A stretch of 64,000 bases of DNA from NCBI GenBank assembly GCA_011389685.1, contig JAABTV010000009.1, positions 1 to 64,000 of the forward strand. Reading direction: 5' to 3'. Every line of letters starts with the position of its first letter. Within the stretch, counting starts at the first letter, position 1. This document shows, piece by piece, positions 38,942 through 48,290 of this stretch. This DNA is from Paracoccaceae bacterium (lineage in GTDB: Bacteria; Pseudomonadota; Alphaproteobacteria; Rhodobacterales; Rhodobacteraceae). Both the position numbers and the translations under genes were made by a program. The notes beneath the pieces were generated by a model. That model was not told the origin of the DNA. It saw nothing but the letters and a program-made list of their open reading frames with translations, and ran no database searches.

Positions 38942-39256
38942 ATGAAAGTCACCTGGAAACTGCCCGACGGCGGCGAAAAGACCGCCGAGGTCGAGCCCGG
39001 CACCTCGATGATGCAGGCCGCCGTGGACAACAACGTGCCCGGCATCATCGGTGAATGCGGCGGCACGCTCTCCTGTGCGACCTGCCATGTCTATGTCGAT
39101 GACGCATGGCTCGATCAAACGGGTGGCGCGGATGATTTCGAGGATGCGATGCTCGACGTGGCCGAGGCCGAGCGCCACGCCACCTCGCGCCTCAGTTGCC
39201 AGATCGAGGCCGATGACGATCTCGACGGGCTGGTGCTGATCGTGCCGCAGCCCTGA
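38942..39256 (+). CDS. [2Fe-2S] ferredoxin (putidaredoxin/adrenodoxin type)
   Basis: 104 aa; GECGGTLSCATCHVYVDDAW (CX5CX2C) and distal Cys RLSCQIEADDDLDGLVLIVP. Confidence 0.93.
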   Translation: MKVTWKLPDGGEKTAEVEPGTSMMQAAVDNNVPGIIGECGGTLSCATCHVYVDDAWLDQTGGADDFEDAMLDVAEAERHATSRLSCQIEADDDLDGLVLIVPQP

Positions 39257-39287
39257 GGCCGTTTCGGCGGATTATCTGCGTGATCCA

Positions 39288-41171
39288 TCAGTAAAGCAGG
39301 TTCAGAACCACCATCGACACGATCAGGAACAGAACCGTCATCACTCCGCCCGAGCGCACGAAATCGGCCACCTTGTAGCCCGCCGGCCCCATGATCAGCG
39401 CGTTGACCTGATGCGTCGGGATCAGGAAGGAATTCGAGGTCGAGATCGCCACCGTCAGTGCGAATATCGCCGGATCGCCGCCCGTCGCCACCGCGATCGA
39501 CACCGCCAGCGGCACCAGCAGGACCGTGGCCCCCACATTCGACATGACCAGCGTGAACACCGTGGCCAGGATCGCGATCCCGACCTGCAAGGCCCAGACC
39601 GGCCAGCCGTCCAGCAAACGCAGCACCTGATGCGCGATCCAGTCGGCCGTGCCCGTGGCCTGCACGGCGTGGCCCAGCGGAATGAGACTCGCCAACAGGA
39701 ACACCGTTTGCCAACTGACCGCCCTGTAGGCTTCGTCGATGCGCAGCACCCGCGACGCGATCATCCCCACAGCCCCCACCAGAAGCGCCAGCGACAGCCG
39801 CACATCGCTGAAAATGACCAGAATCAGCGCCACGAGGAAAAAGAACAACGCCCAACCCACTTTCTGCGGGCGCAGTTCCTCGCGCGGAAAATCAGATGTG
39901 ACCACCACGAAGTCCCGCCCCCGCGCCAACCGCGCCAGCGCGTCCCAGGCGGTGAACACCGCCAGCGTGTCACCCTCCTGCAAGCGCACGTTCAGGATAT
40001 CGTCGGCCTCGTGGTCCCGGGTCTCGACCAGCGACAGCGTTTCTCCCTGCCGATGCACCGCCAGAAGCGACAGGCCATAGGTCCGCCGCAACGCCAGTTC
40101 CAGCGGCGTCTTGCCGATCACGACGCTGCCCGGTGGCACGACGACCTCGCCCACCCCGGTCACGGTCGGTGCGAAATCGTCGGCAAAAATGTCGAGATCA
40201 TCCAGCACCTCGAGCCCATACCAACCCGCGACCTCTTCGACCACCCGGCGGCGACCCAATACCGCCAGGCGGCAGGGCGTCTGGATCTTGGTCGCCACCG
40301 GCGGCGTCATCCAGCGCCGCCCGCCATGATAGGATCCGATGATGTAAAGGTTGTGCGCCAGCATGATGTCACGAAATTCCTGACCTTCGAGCAGGTTGCC
40401 CGCTGGCACGATCACCTCGATGATGTCGGATTTGAGGCCATAGGTCTTCTTGAGATACTCGCCCATCGCCTGCCCCGATGTGCGGTCATCGCTGGCGCCG
40501 CGGCTGGGCAGCACCCACCGCCCCAGCAGCATGAAATAGAGAATCCCGGTGGCCACGAGGGCCAGCCCCACGGGCGTGACCGAAAACAGGCCGAACCGCT
40601 CCATCTGCTGCGATGCAGGCAGGGTCTCGTTGGCGCTCAGGATCAGGTCGTTGAGAAGGATCAGCGGCGATGAGCCGACAAGCGTCATCGTCCCGCCCAG
40701 GATGGCGCAAAACCCCATCGGCATCAGCAAGCGCGACAGTGGCAACCCGGTGCGCACCGAAATCCGGCTGACCACCGGAAGAAACAGCGCCGCCGCGCCC
40801 ACGTTCTGCATGAAGGACGAAATCACCCCCACCGTGCCCGAGATGATCGGGATGATCCGTGCCTCGGTCCGCCCGCCATAGCGCAGGATCACCGCCGCCA
40901 CCTTGCTCATCAGCCCGGTCCGGTCAAGCCCCGCGCCGATGATCATCACCGCGATGATCGAGATCACGGCGTTGGAGGAAAACCCCGCGAAAAGATGCCG
41001 CTCATCGGCCAGCCCGCCCAAACCCGGAAACTGGCTCAGCATCCCCAGCAGCACCATCATCAGGATCGCGGTGACGTCGATGCGAAACACCTCGGTCACG
41101 AAAAGCGTCACCGTCAGCGCCAGAACCCCGAGAACGACCATCATCTCGGTGGTCAGCACGATCGGATCCAT
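39288..41171 (-). CDS. SLC13/DASS-family anion transporter with RCK/TrkA-C domains
   Basis: 627 aa; TM halves flanking GEVVVPPGSVVIGKTPLELALRRTYGLSLLAVHRQGE (TrkA-C), SNVGATVLLVPLAVSIA. Confidence 0.85.
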   Translation of the reverse strand: MDPIVLTTEMMVVLGVLALTVTLFVTEVFRIDVTAILMMVLLGMLSQFPGLGGLADERHLFAGFSSNAVISIIAVMIIGAGLDRTGLMSKVAAVILRYGGRTEARIIPIISGTVGVISSFMQNVGAAALFLPVVSRISVRTGLPLSRLLMPMGFCAILGGTMTLVGSSPLILLNDLILSANETLPASQQMERFGLFSVTPVGLALVATGILYFMLLGRWVLPSRGASDDRTSGQAMGEYLKKTYGLKSDIIEVIVPAGNLLEGQEFRDIMLAHNLYIIGSYHGGRRWMTPPVATKIQTPCRLAVLGRRRVVEEVAGWYGLEVLDDLDIFADDFAPTVTGVGEVVVPPGSVVIGKTPLELALRRTYGLSLLAVHRQGETLSLVETRDHEADDILNVRLQEGDTLAVFTAWDALARLARGRDFVVVTSDFPREELRPQKVGWALFFFLVALILVIFSDVRLSLALLVGAVGMIASRVLRIDEAYRAVSWQTVFLLASLIPLGHAVQATGTADWIAHQVLRLLDGWPVWALQVGIAILATVFTLVMSNVGATVLLVPLAVSIAVATGGDPAIFALTVAISTSNSFLIPTHQVNALIMGPAGYKVADFVRSGGVMTVLFLIVSMVVLNLLY

Positions 41172-41381
41172 CAGGCGCCCTCCCTTTCATTCACGGTTCA
41201 GAATATGGCCTCGAAGCCCGGCCGCAAAATGGTTTCTTGCGGTTTGTCCCAAAACCTGCCCGCTGCCCGTGCATCTGAGCAAAACACCGCACGCGCCGCG
41301 CACCGCCGCAATGGCGATTGATTTCCCCGCCGAATTTCTGCAAACCGCCCCGAACGGACAGCATCCTCGGGGAGGGCCAGC

Positions 41382-42173
41382 ATGACACGGATCGACGCCA
41401 CATTCGCCAAGCTCAGGGCGGAGGGAAAGAAAGCCTTCGTGGCCTACGTGATGGCGGGCGATCCCGATTACGACACCTCGCTCGAGATCGTGAAGGGGCT
41501 GCCCGGCGCGGGCGTGGACATCATCGAGCTGGGCCAGCCCTTCACCGACCCGATGGCGGACGGCCCGACGATCCAGGTCGCGGGGCAACGGGCGCTGGCA
41601 CAGGGCATGACCTTGCAAAAGACGCTCGACATGGCACGGGCGTTTCGCGAGACCGATACCGAGACGCCGATCGTGATGATGGGCTATTACAACCCGATCT
41701 ATTCGCGCGGGGTCGACCGCTTTCTGGCCGATGCCAAGGAGGTCGGGATCGACGGGCTGATCATCGTGGACCTGCCCCCCGAAGAGGACGAGGAACTGTG
41801 CATCCCGGCGCAGAAGGCCGGGCTCAACTTCATCCGGCTGGCCACCCCGACGACCGATGACAGGCGCCTTCCGCGGGTGATGCAGAACACGTCGGGTTTC
41901 GTCTATTACGTGTCGATCACCGGGATCACCGGATCGGCGCAGGCCGAAGCGGGCGACGTGGCCCCCGAGGTGGCGCGGATCAAGGCGGCGGGGAACCTGC
42001 CGGTGGTGGTGGGGTTCGGCATCACCACACCCGAGGCCGCGGCCCGGATCGCCGCGGTGGCCGACGGGGCCGTGGTCGGCAGCGCCATCGTGAGCCGGAT
42101 CGCCCGGGGCGACACGCCGGCCGAGGTGCTGGGCTTTGTCAAGACGCTGGCCGATGGGGCGCATTCGGTCTGA
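41382..42173 (+). CDS. trpA: Tryptophan synthase alpha chain
   Basis: 263 aa; [47 protein letters not shown]. Confidence 0.96.
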   Translation: MTRIDATFAKLRAEGKKAFVAYVMAGDPDYDTSLEIVKGLPGAGVDIIELGQPFTDPMADGPTIQVAGQRALAQGMTLQKTLDMARAFRETDTETPIVMMGYYNPIYSRGVDRFLADAKEVGIDGLIIVDLPPEEDEELCIPAQKAGLNFIRLATPTTDDRRLPRVMQNTSGFVYYVSITGITGSAQAEAGDVAPEVARIKAAGNLPVVVGFGITTPEAAARIAAVADGAVVGSAIVSRIARGDTPAEVLGFVKTLADGAHSV

Positions 42174-42309
42174 GCGGGGCATCTGACCACGACATATGCC
42201 CGCCGGATGGGCGGAAATGGCCAGATTTCGGTTCACGACCGGATGACGCTGCGGTAATTTCTGGAAAACCCCCGGCGGAGCGGTTAGGATCAGGACGAGG
42301 CAATCAAGC

Positions 42310-42801
42310 ATGGGTCAGCGCAGGATGACGCTGCATAACACGAGACAACTTCCCCTGAGGCTCAAGACATCGCACAAGAGCGATGTGCGCACGCAATTCG
42401 CGGCGTTGTGTTTTCGCGTGAACAACGGCAAGCCCGAGATCCTGTTGATCACCAGTCGCGGCAGCAAGCGCTGGATCGTGCCAAAGGGCTGGCCGATGCA
42501 TGGCGTGACACCCGGCGCGGCCGCCTTGCAGGAGGCCTGGGAAGAGGCCGGCGTTCTGGGCAAGGCGGTCGAGCATTGCCTCGGGATCTACTCCTATCCC
42601 AAGGAACTCGATGACGGCACCATATTGCCCTGCATCGCCATGGTCTATCCGGTAAGGGTCAAGACGCTTGCACGTGACTATCCCGAGGTCGGGCAGCGTC
42701 GGCGCAAGTGGTTTTCGCCCAAGAAAGCGGCGGCCAAGGTGTGCGAGCCGGAACTGGGGCATATCCTACGCAGCTTCGACCATGGGCTGTTGAAGCCCTG
42801 A
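42310..42801 (+). CDS. NUDIX hydrolase
   Basis: 163 aa; Nudix box GVTPGAAALQEAWEEAGVLG, WIVPKGWP. Confidence 0.9.
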   Translation: MGQRRMTLHNTRQLPLRLKTSHKSDVRTQFAALCFRVNNGKPEILLITSRGSKRWIVPKGWPMHGVTPGAAALQEAWEEAGVLGKAVEHCLGIYSYPKELDDGTILPCIAMVYPVRVKTLARDYPEVGQRRRKWFSPKKAAAKVCEPELGHILRSFDHGLLKP

Positions 42802-42868
42802 GCCGGAGCTTGCGCCGGGGCGCTGGCGGTATATGTAATAGGTAAGGGGTTTCGGGAAGCCGCGTGAC

Positions 42869-43303
42869 ATGATCAAGTTTTCACTCAAATGTGCCGGTGG
42901 CCACGATTTCGAAAGCTGGTTCCAGTCGACCGAAGTGTTCGACACACTTAAGGCCGGGGGACACTTGGCCTGTGCGGTCTGTGGTGGTGCGGATGTCGAA
43001 AAGGCGGTGATGTCGCCACGGGTGAGCACGGCACGAGACCCCGCGCAGGTGGGCAAGGCGGGGTCGCTCAGCGCGCCCGCAAGCCCGGCGGAACAGGCAC
43101 TCGCCGCGCTCAGGGCGCATATCGACGCGAATTCGGATTACGTGGGCATGGAATTCGCCCGCGAGGCGCGCGCCATTCACGACGGTACGGCACCCGAACG
43201 GCCGATCCATGGCGAGGCCCGCGCCGAAGAGGCCCGCCGCCTGATCGAGGATGGCGTGCCGGTGGCGCCGCTGCCCTTTCGCTCCGGGCGGAAATCCAAC
43301 TGA
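42869..43303 (+). CDS. DUF1178 family protein
   Basis: 144 aa; MIKFSLKCAGGHDFESWFQST...CAVCGGADVEKAVMSP. Confidence 0.88.
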   Translation: MIKFSLKCAGGHDFESWFQSTEVFDTLKAGGHLACAVCGGADVEKAVMSPRVSTARDPAQVGKAGSLSAPASPAEQALAALRAHIDANSDYVGMEFAREARAIHDGTAPERPIHGEARAEEARRLIEDGVPVAPLPFRSGRKSN

Positions 43304-43348
43304 AACGGGCGGTGGGTTGACACCCACCCTACACAAGAGGTCAACGCC

Positions 43349-43993
43349 ATGCATGTCGTGATCACCGGGGCCAACCGTGGCGTGGGGCGCGCCCTGGCGC
43401 AGGAATACGAGGCGCGCGGCGCGCGCGTGTCGGGGACGTCGCGGGACGGTTCGACCGGGCACCGGCTCGACGTGGCCGATCCGGCGTCGCATCGGGTGCT
43501 GGCCACGCGGCTCGACGGGCAAGCGGTCGATCTGCTGGTCTGCAACGCGGGGGTTTTCCTCGACAAGGGGCAGGATCTCGACGGGGGCTATCCGCCCCAG
43601 ATGTGGGCGGAGAGTTTCGCGGTGAACGTGACCGGCGTTTTCATGGGCGTACAGGCGTTGCTGCGCAATCTGAAAATGGCCGACAGCGCCAAGATCGCCA
43701 TCATTTCAAGCCAGATGGGCAGCGACACGCGAGCACCCGGCGGTTCTTATATCTATCGCGCATCGAAGGCGGCAGCGCTCAACCTCGGGCGCAATCTTGC
43801 GACCGACCTCAAGGCGTCGGGCATCGCGGTGGGCATCTATCATCCCGGCTGGGTGCGCACGGATATGGGCGGATCACCGGCCGAGATCACCGTGGACGAG
43901 GCCGCTACTGGGCTCGCGGCGCGTTTCGACGACCTCTCGCTTGCCACGACGGGCGAGTTCCTCACATGGGACGGGCGGACGCATCCGTTCTGA
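43349..43993 (+). CDS. SDR-family oxidoreductase
   Basis: 214 aa; TGANRGVGRALA, CNAGV, YIYRASKAA. Confidence 0.88.
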   Translation: MHVVITGANRGVGRALAQEYEARGARVSGTSRDGSTGHRLDVADPASHRVLATRLDGQAVDLLVCNAGVFLDKGQDLDGGYPPQMWAESFAVNVTGVFMGVQALLRNLKMADSAKIAIISSQMGSDTRAPGGSYIYRASKAAALNLGRNLATDLKASGIAVGIYHPGWVRTDMGGSPAEITVDEAATGLAARFDDLSLATTGEFLTWDGRTHPF

Positions 43994-44023
43994 TGGCGCG
44001 CGCGCCGCACGGGATGCAGGGCC

Positions 44024-44812
44024 TCAACAGCACCTGCGGAATCCGGATATGTCGCAGGCGCCTTCCAGCGGGAGCGCCCGTTCATCGACATTGACGAGAT
44101 CGCGCAGCAGCGGATCATCCCGCGTTTTCTCGACGAACCCGAAGATCGTGGCTTCGCTGCGCGTGCCGGGTGCCCCGGGCGGGGTGAGGCTGCCGGTGAT
44201 CCCCCTGCCCTGCCGGTCGAGCACCGCGATGCGATGGGCCAGGCGGGCGGCCTCGAACAGGTCATGCGTGATGAAAAGCCCGCCGAACCCGCGCGCCCCG
44301 GACAGCGACAGAACGAGATCCTGCATGCGGCGGCGCAAGGCCGGGTCCAGCGCCGCAAAGGGCTCGTCGAAGACCAGGAAATCCGGCTCGACCACGAGCG
44401 CCCGGGCGATGGCGACCCGCGCGCGCATCCCGCCCGAAAGCGCATCGGGACGTTTCGACAGGTCGTCGGGCCGAAGCGCAACGGCCTCGGCCGCCGCCTG
44501 AACCCGCGCCGCGATCCGCTCGGCGCCCATTCCGGCGAGTTGCAGCGGAAAGCCGATGTTGTCGCGCGCATCGGCCCAGGGCAGCAGGCGCGCTTGCTGA
44601 AACACCATGCCGTGGCGTGCATAGCGGCGCATGATCCGCCCCCGATCGGGTTTCAGGACACCGCCCGCGATCGCCGCGAGCGTGCTCTTGCCGCTGCCCG
44701 AAGGGCCAACGAGGGCCACCAACTCGCCGGGCCGGATCACCAGCGACACGGTATCAAGCACGCGCCGCCCGGCAAAGGCGTGGCTGATCGTGGCGAGGGT
44801 CAGGCCGCTCAT
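44024..44812 (-). CDS. ABC transporter ATP-binding protein (nitrate/sulfonate/taurine-type)
   Basis: 262 aa from MSGLTLATISHAFAGRRVLD; Walker A GPSGSGKST, LSGGMRARVAIARAL, VFDEPFAALDP. Confidence 0.92.
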   Translation of the reverse strand: MSGLTLATISHAFAGRRVLDTVSLVIRPGELVALVGPSGSGKSTLAAIAGGVLKPDRGRIMRRYARHGMVFQQARLLPWADARDNIGFPLQLAGMGAERIAARVQAAAEAVALRPDDLSKRPDALSGGMRARVAIARALVVEPDFLVFDEPFAALDPALRRRMQDLVLSLSGARGFGGLFITHDLFEAARLAHRIAVLDRQGRGITGSLTPPGAPGTRSEATIFGFVEKTRDDPLLRDLVNVDERALPLEGACDISGFRRCC

Positions 44813-45648
44813 CCGTCCGGCCTTTGCCAATGGCCGGTGCGGCTCTGCAACGGGCGGATCAGCAGGTGTTCGATCAGCAACAGGCCGATGACCGCCAGCG
44901 CGACATTGGCCAGTGCCATGTCGATATCCATCTGCGCGCGGGCGCGGGCCATCTCGGCGCCGAGGCCCGCGACATTGGTCACCAGTTCGGCCATGATCGC
45001 CACCTTGAAGCCCAGCGCCAGCGCGATGCCGATGACCGGGCCCAGCGCCGCGAGGATCTGGCGCAGGGCGACGCGGTGAAACCGGGCCAGCGCGGAGGCG
45101 CCGAAACTCGCGGCCATGTCTTCGAGCCGCCGGTCGCGGCCGCGCACCGCATCGACCGTGCCGATATAGAGGATCGGCCCGGTGACAATGGCGATGGTAA
45201 AGAGGATCGCCCCGTGCGAGGGACCAAACCAGATCATCGTCAGGATGACCCAGGCGGTGGCGGGCATACCCAAAAGTATGATCGCCACGGGCGCAAGTAT
45301 CGCGCGGATCACCGCGACATAGCCCGAAAGCAGGCCAAGCCCGCCACCGATCACCACCGAAAGCCCGAGCGCGAGCAGCACCCGCGCCAGCGTGGCGCCC
45401 AGAGCGGCCCAGCCGGCCAGCCCCGAAAGCGCGGTGACGGTGGCCGCCACCGTCTGCCATGGCGAGGGCAGGATGAACGCGCCGTACTGCAAATGCGCCG
45501 CCTGCCAGAGCGCGAGAAAGAGCGCGATGCCGATGAGCGGCGGGCCGATCCGCCACGCTGCGCGCCCGGCCAGAACGGGCAGCATGTCGGCCCATTCCGC
45601 AAGGCGCTCACGTTGCCGCGCGCGGATGAGGCCCGGATCAAAGCGCAT
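44809..45648 (-). CDS. ABC transporter permease (SsuC/TauC-like)
   Basis: 279 aa from MRFDPGLIRARQRER; BPD permease motif MAASFGASALARFHRVALRQILAALGPVIGIALALGFKVAI. 4-bp overlap with the ATPase gene. Confidence 0.88.
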   Translation of the reverse strand: MRFDPGLIRARQRERLAEWADMLPVLAGRAAWRIGPPLIGIALFLALWQAAHLQYGAFILPSPWQTVAATVTALSGLAGWAALGATLARVLLALGLSVVIGGGLGLLSGYVAVIRAILAPVAIILLGMPATAWVILTMIWFGPSHGAILFTIAIVTGPILYIGTVDAVRGRDRRLEDMAASFGASALARFHRVALRQILAALGPVIGIALALGFKVAIMAELVTNVAGLGAEMARARAQMDIDMALANVALAVIGLLLIEHLLIRPLQSRTGHWQRPDG

Positions 45649-46642
45649 AGAGCGCATCATCCGGCAACCGCCCGCCGATGATCCCCGGATCGGCGGCCAA
45701 CAGCGCATTGTAGAGGGCCTCGACCTCGGGTCTGGCCTGCGAGGCGGCGCGCACCGAGATGCTGGCAAAGGGGATCGCCTCTTCCAGAAGCCCCGGCGCC
45801 CGGTCGAGAAACGCGCCCGCATGCGCCGCCGCCGCGCCCGGATCGGCATTGAGCGAGGCCGTCGCTCGTGCCAGCGCGTCATTCAGCGCCCCGGCCAGCC
45901 ATGGATGATCGGCCGCGTGATCGCTGCGAATGGCCAGGCAAGCCTGCGGCAGGACCGGCCTCAAGCCGGTGATCCGGCCCAGCACCTCTTTCATCTGCAC
46001 GCCACGGTGCAGCCCCTGCCCATTGCTCCCCGTGGCGCGCGCGCGGCGCAGCACGGCCGTGGCCGCCGGTTCAGCGATCAGGGCGGCGTCGGCCCGCCCG
46101 GCCAGCAGAAGCTGACCGGCTTCCATATGGGTCGCCGCCGGGAGCAGTTCCAGCGCGTCAGGGCCGACTCCGGCCGCGCGCAGGCCAAGGCGCATCATGT
46201 GGCCGGTAAAGCCGTTGATGCCCGACAGGGCCACGCGTTTACCGCGCAGATCGGCGATGTCGCAGCCCGCGATGTCGCGCGCGACAAGCCCGCAATGCCC
46301 GTCGGTCAGCGTGGCGATCATGCGCAGGCCAAAGCCGCGATTGTAAAGGCTGGCCGCGCCCTGGGTCGGCATGACCGTTACCGGCACCTTGCCCGAGACG
46401 AAACCCGCGCGCATCTGGTCGAACCCGGACCAGATCGGCAGATCGACCGTATCGGCAAAGCTGTCGAAGGCACCGATGGCGCGGGCATGCGCCAACAGGA
46501 TTCCGGGCCCCGAGCCGGGCGTTTGCAGCACCAGCCGCGTGAGGCGCTGCGTTCCCGCGCGCAGCACCATCGGCATTGCGAGCGCGGCCACCCCGGTTAC
46601 GAGGGCGGCGCGTCGGGTGAGGGGCGATCTGTGATATGTCAT
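45638..46642 (-). CDS. ABC transporter substrate-binding protein (NMT1/SsuA-like)
   Basis: 334 aa; twin-arginine-like N-terminus LTRRAALVTGVAALA; DLRGKRVALSGINGFTGHMMRLGLRAAGV. Confidence 0.82.
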   Translation of the reverse strand: MTYHRSPLTRRAALVTGVAALAMPMVLRAGTQRLTRLVLQTPGSGPGILLAHARAIGAFDSFADTVDLPIWSGFDQMRAGFVSGKVPVTVMPTQGAASLYNRGFGLRMIATLTDGHCGLVARDIAGCDIADLRGKRVALSGINGFTGHMMRLGLRAAGVGPDALELLPAATHMEAGQLLLAGRADAALIAEPAATAVLRRARATGSNGQGLHRGVQMKEVLGRITGLRPVLPQACLAIRSDHAADHPWLAGALNDALARATASLNADPGAAAAHAGAFLDRAPGLLEEAIPFASISVRAASQARPEVEALYNALLAADPGIIGGRLPDDALYAL

Positions 46643-46704
46643 TGCTCATGTCCCGGACTGGTTGTTCGTGATTCCGCGATGCATCTTCTCGCACGGGGAC
46701 GGCC

Positions 46705-46718
46705 TTGATCTGGATCAA
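46705..46718. promoter_or_regulatory. FNR/CRP-superfamily (FnrL/Dnr-like) binding box
   Basis: TTGATctggATCAA, exact match to the TTGAT-N4-ATCAA consensus; 63-76 bp upstream of the SBP start. Confidence 0.75.
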
Positions 46719-46851
46719 TCCTTCCAGCGCAGGAGGGTCTTGACATTCCATCGGGCGCATATGCCGCAACCTGCTTGCCCGGGCCAAGCCATCTTGCCCT
46801 TGGGGCCGGTCCGTCATACACCGCGCGCAACGCGAATGATGGGGAGGGGCG

Positions 46852-48090
46852 ATGCCGGTTCTCGTGATGAAATTCGGCGGCACCTCGGTCGCCACGCTGG
46901 ACCGCATCCGCCGGGCCGCCAAGCGCGTGGGCGTCGAGGTGGCCAAGGGTCATGACGTGATCGTCATCGTCTCGGCCATGGCCGGCGAGACCAACAGGCT
47001 CGTGGGCTATGTCGACGAGACCTCGCCGCTTTACGATGCGCGCGAGTATGACGCGGTGGTCAGTTCGGGCGAGAACGTGACCGCCGGGCTGATGGCGCTG
47101 ACGCTTCAGGAGATGGACGTGCCGGCGCGCAGTTGGCAGGGCTGGCAGGTGCCGCTGAAGACCACGAACGCACACAGTCAGGCCCGGATCGAGGACATTC
47201 CGCCTGACAACATCCGCGCCAAGTTCGCCGAAGGAATGCGCGTGGCCGTCGTGGCGGGCTTCCAGGGGATCAGCCCCGAGGGCCGCATCACCACGCTCGG
47301 CCGGGGCGGAAGCGACACCACCGCGGTGGCCTTTGCCGCCGCGTTCGAGGCCGAGCGCTGCGATATCTATACCGATGTGGACGGGGTCTATACCACCGAT
47401 CCGCGGATCTGTGACAAGGCGCGCAAGCTTGATCGGATCGCGTTCGAGGAAATGCTGGAACTGGCCTCGCTGGGGGCCAAGGTGCTGCAGACCCGTTCGG
47501 TCGAACTGGCCATGCGCTACAATGTGAAGCTGCGGGTGCTGAGCAGTTTCGAGGAACAATCGGACACGGCGGGCACGCTGGTCTGTGCCGAGGAGGACAT
47601 CATGGAATCGAAAGTCGTCAATGGGATCGCCTACAGCCGCGACGAGGCCAAGATGACGCTGGTTTCGGTCGCTGACCGCCCCGGCATCGCGGCGGCCATC
47701 TTCGGCCCGCTGAGCGAGGCGGGGGTGAACGTGGACATGATCATCCAGAACATTTCCGAGGAGGGGCGCACCGACATGACCTTTTCCTGCCCCACCGATC
47801 AGGTGACGCGGGCGGAAAAGGCGCTGCACGCCGCCAAGGCGCGCGGCGAGATCAATTTCCACGACCTGATCGCGGATACCGACGTGGCCAAGGTCAGCGC
47901 CGTGGGGATCGGAATGCGCAGCCAGTCGGGCGTCGCCGCCAGGATGTTCAAGACGCTCAGCGACGAGGGGATCAACATCAAGGTCATCGCCACTTCGGAA
48001 ATCAAGATCAGCGTGTTGATCGACCGTAAATACATGGAACTGGCCGTGCAGGCGCTGCATGATGCCTTCGAACTGGAGAAAGCCGGCTGA
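46852..48090 (+). CDS. lysC: Aspartate kinase
   Basis: 412 aa; VMKFGGTSV, GRGGSDTTAVA, two C-terminal ACT domains. Confidence 0.96.
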   Translation: MPVLVMKFGGTSVATLDRIRRAAKRVGVEVAKGHDVIVIVSAMAGETNRLVGYVDETSPLYDAREYDAVVSSGENVTAGLMALTLQEMDVPARSWQGWQVPLKTTNAHSQARIEDIPPDNIRAKFAEGMRVAVVAGFQGISPEGRITTLGRGGSDTTAVAFAAAFEAERCDIYTDVDGVYTTDPRICDKARKLDRIAFEEMLELASLGAKVLQTRSVELAMRYNVKLRVLSSFEEQSDTAGTLVCAEEDIMESKVVNGIAYSRDEAKMTLVSVADRPGIAAAIFGPLSEAGVNVDMIIQNISEEGRTDMTFSCPTDQVTRAEKALHAAKARGEINFHDLIADTDVAKVSAVGIGMRSQSGVAARMFKTLSDEGINIKVIATSEIKISVLIDRKYMELAVQALHDAFELEKAG

Positions 48091-48290
48091 GCGTCCGGCG
48101 CCAGTGTAACGACGATGTTGAGACCGTGCCTCTTGCGGCATCAGATGCACAAAAGGCGCGCTGACGGGACACAACTTTTGCGCGAAATCCGACCTGCCGG
48201 GTCCAGTTTCCCGTTTCCCTCATGGGGGGTGTGTGGTGTAAGGTCGGGTTCGGACGCAAGATCGTCAGGAACCCGGGGGGACGAAACTCC

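Noticed and set aside
36953-39178. 741-aa minus-strand ORF opposite P450/GS/ferredoxin
   Set aside because: Shadow ORF; the opposite strand carries three well-motifed proteins.
43311-43328. GGTGGGT-tgac-ACCCACC hairpin
   Set aside because: Short stem similar to very common GTGGGT palindromes; no second copy in the window, so not listed as a repeat.
44813-45595. N-terminal extension of the 523-aa ABC ATPase ORF
   Set aside because: Overlaps the permease gene out of frame; the ATPase starts at 44812 (MSGLTLATISHAF).
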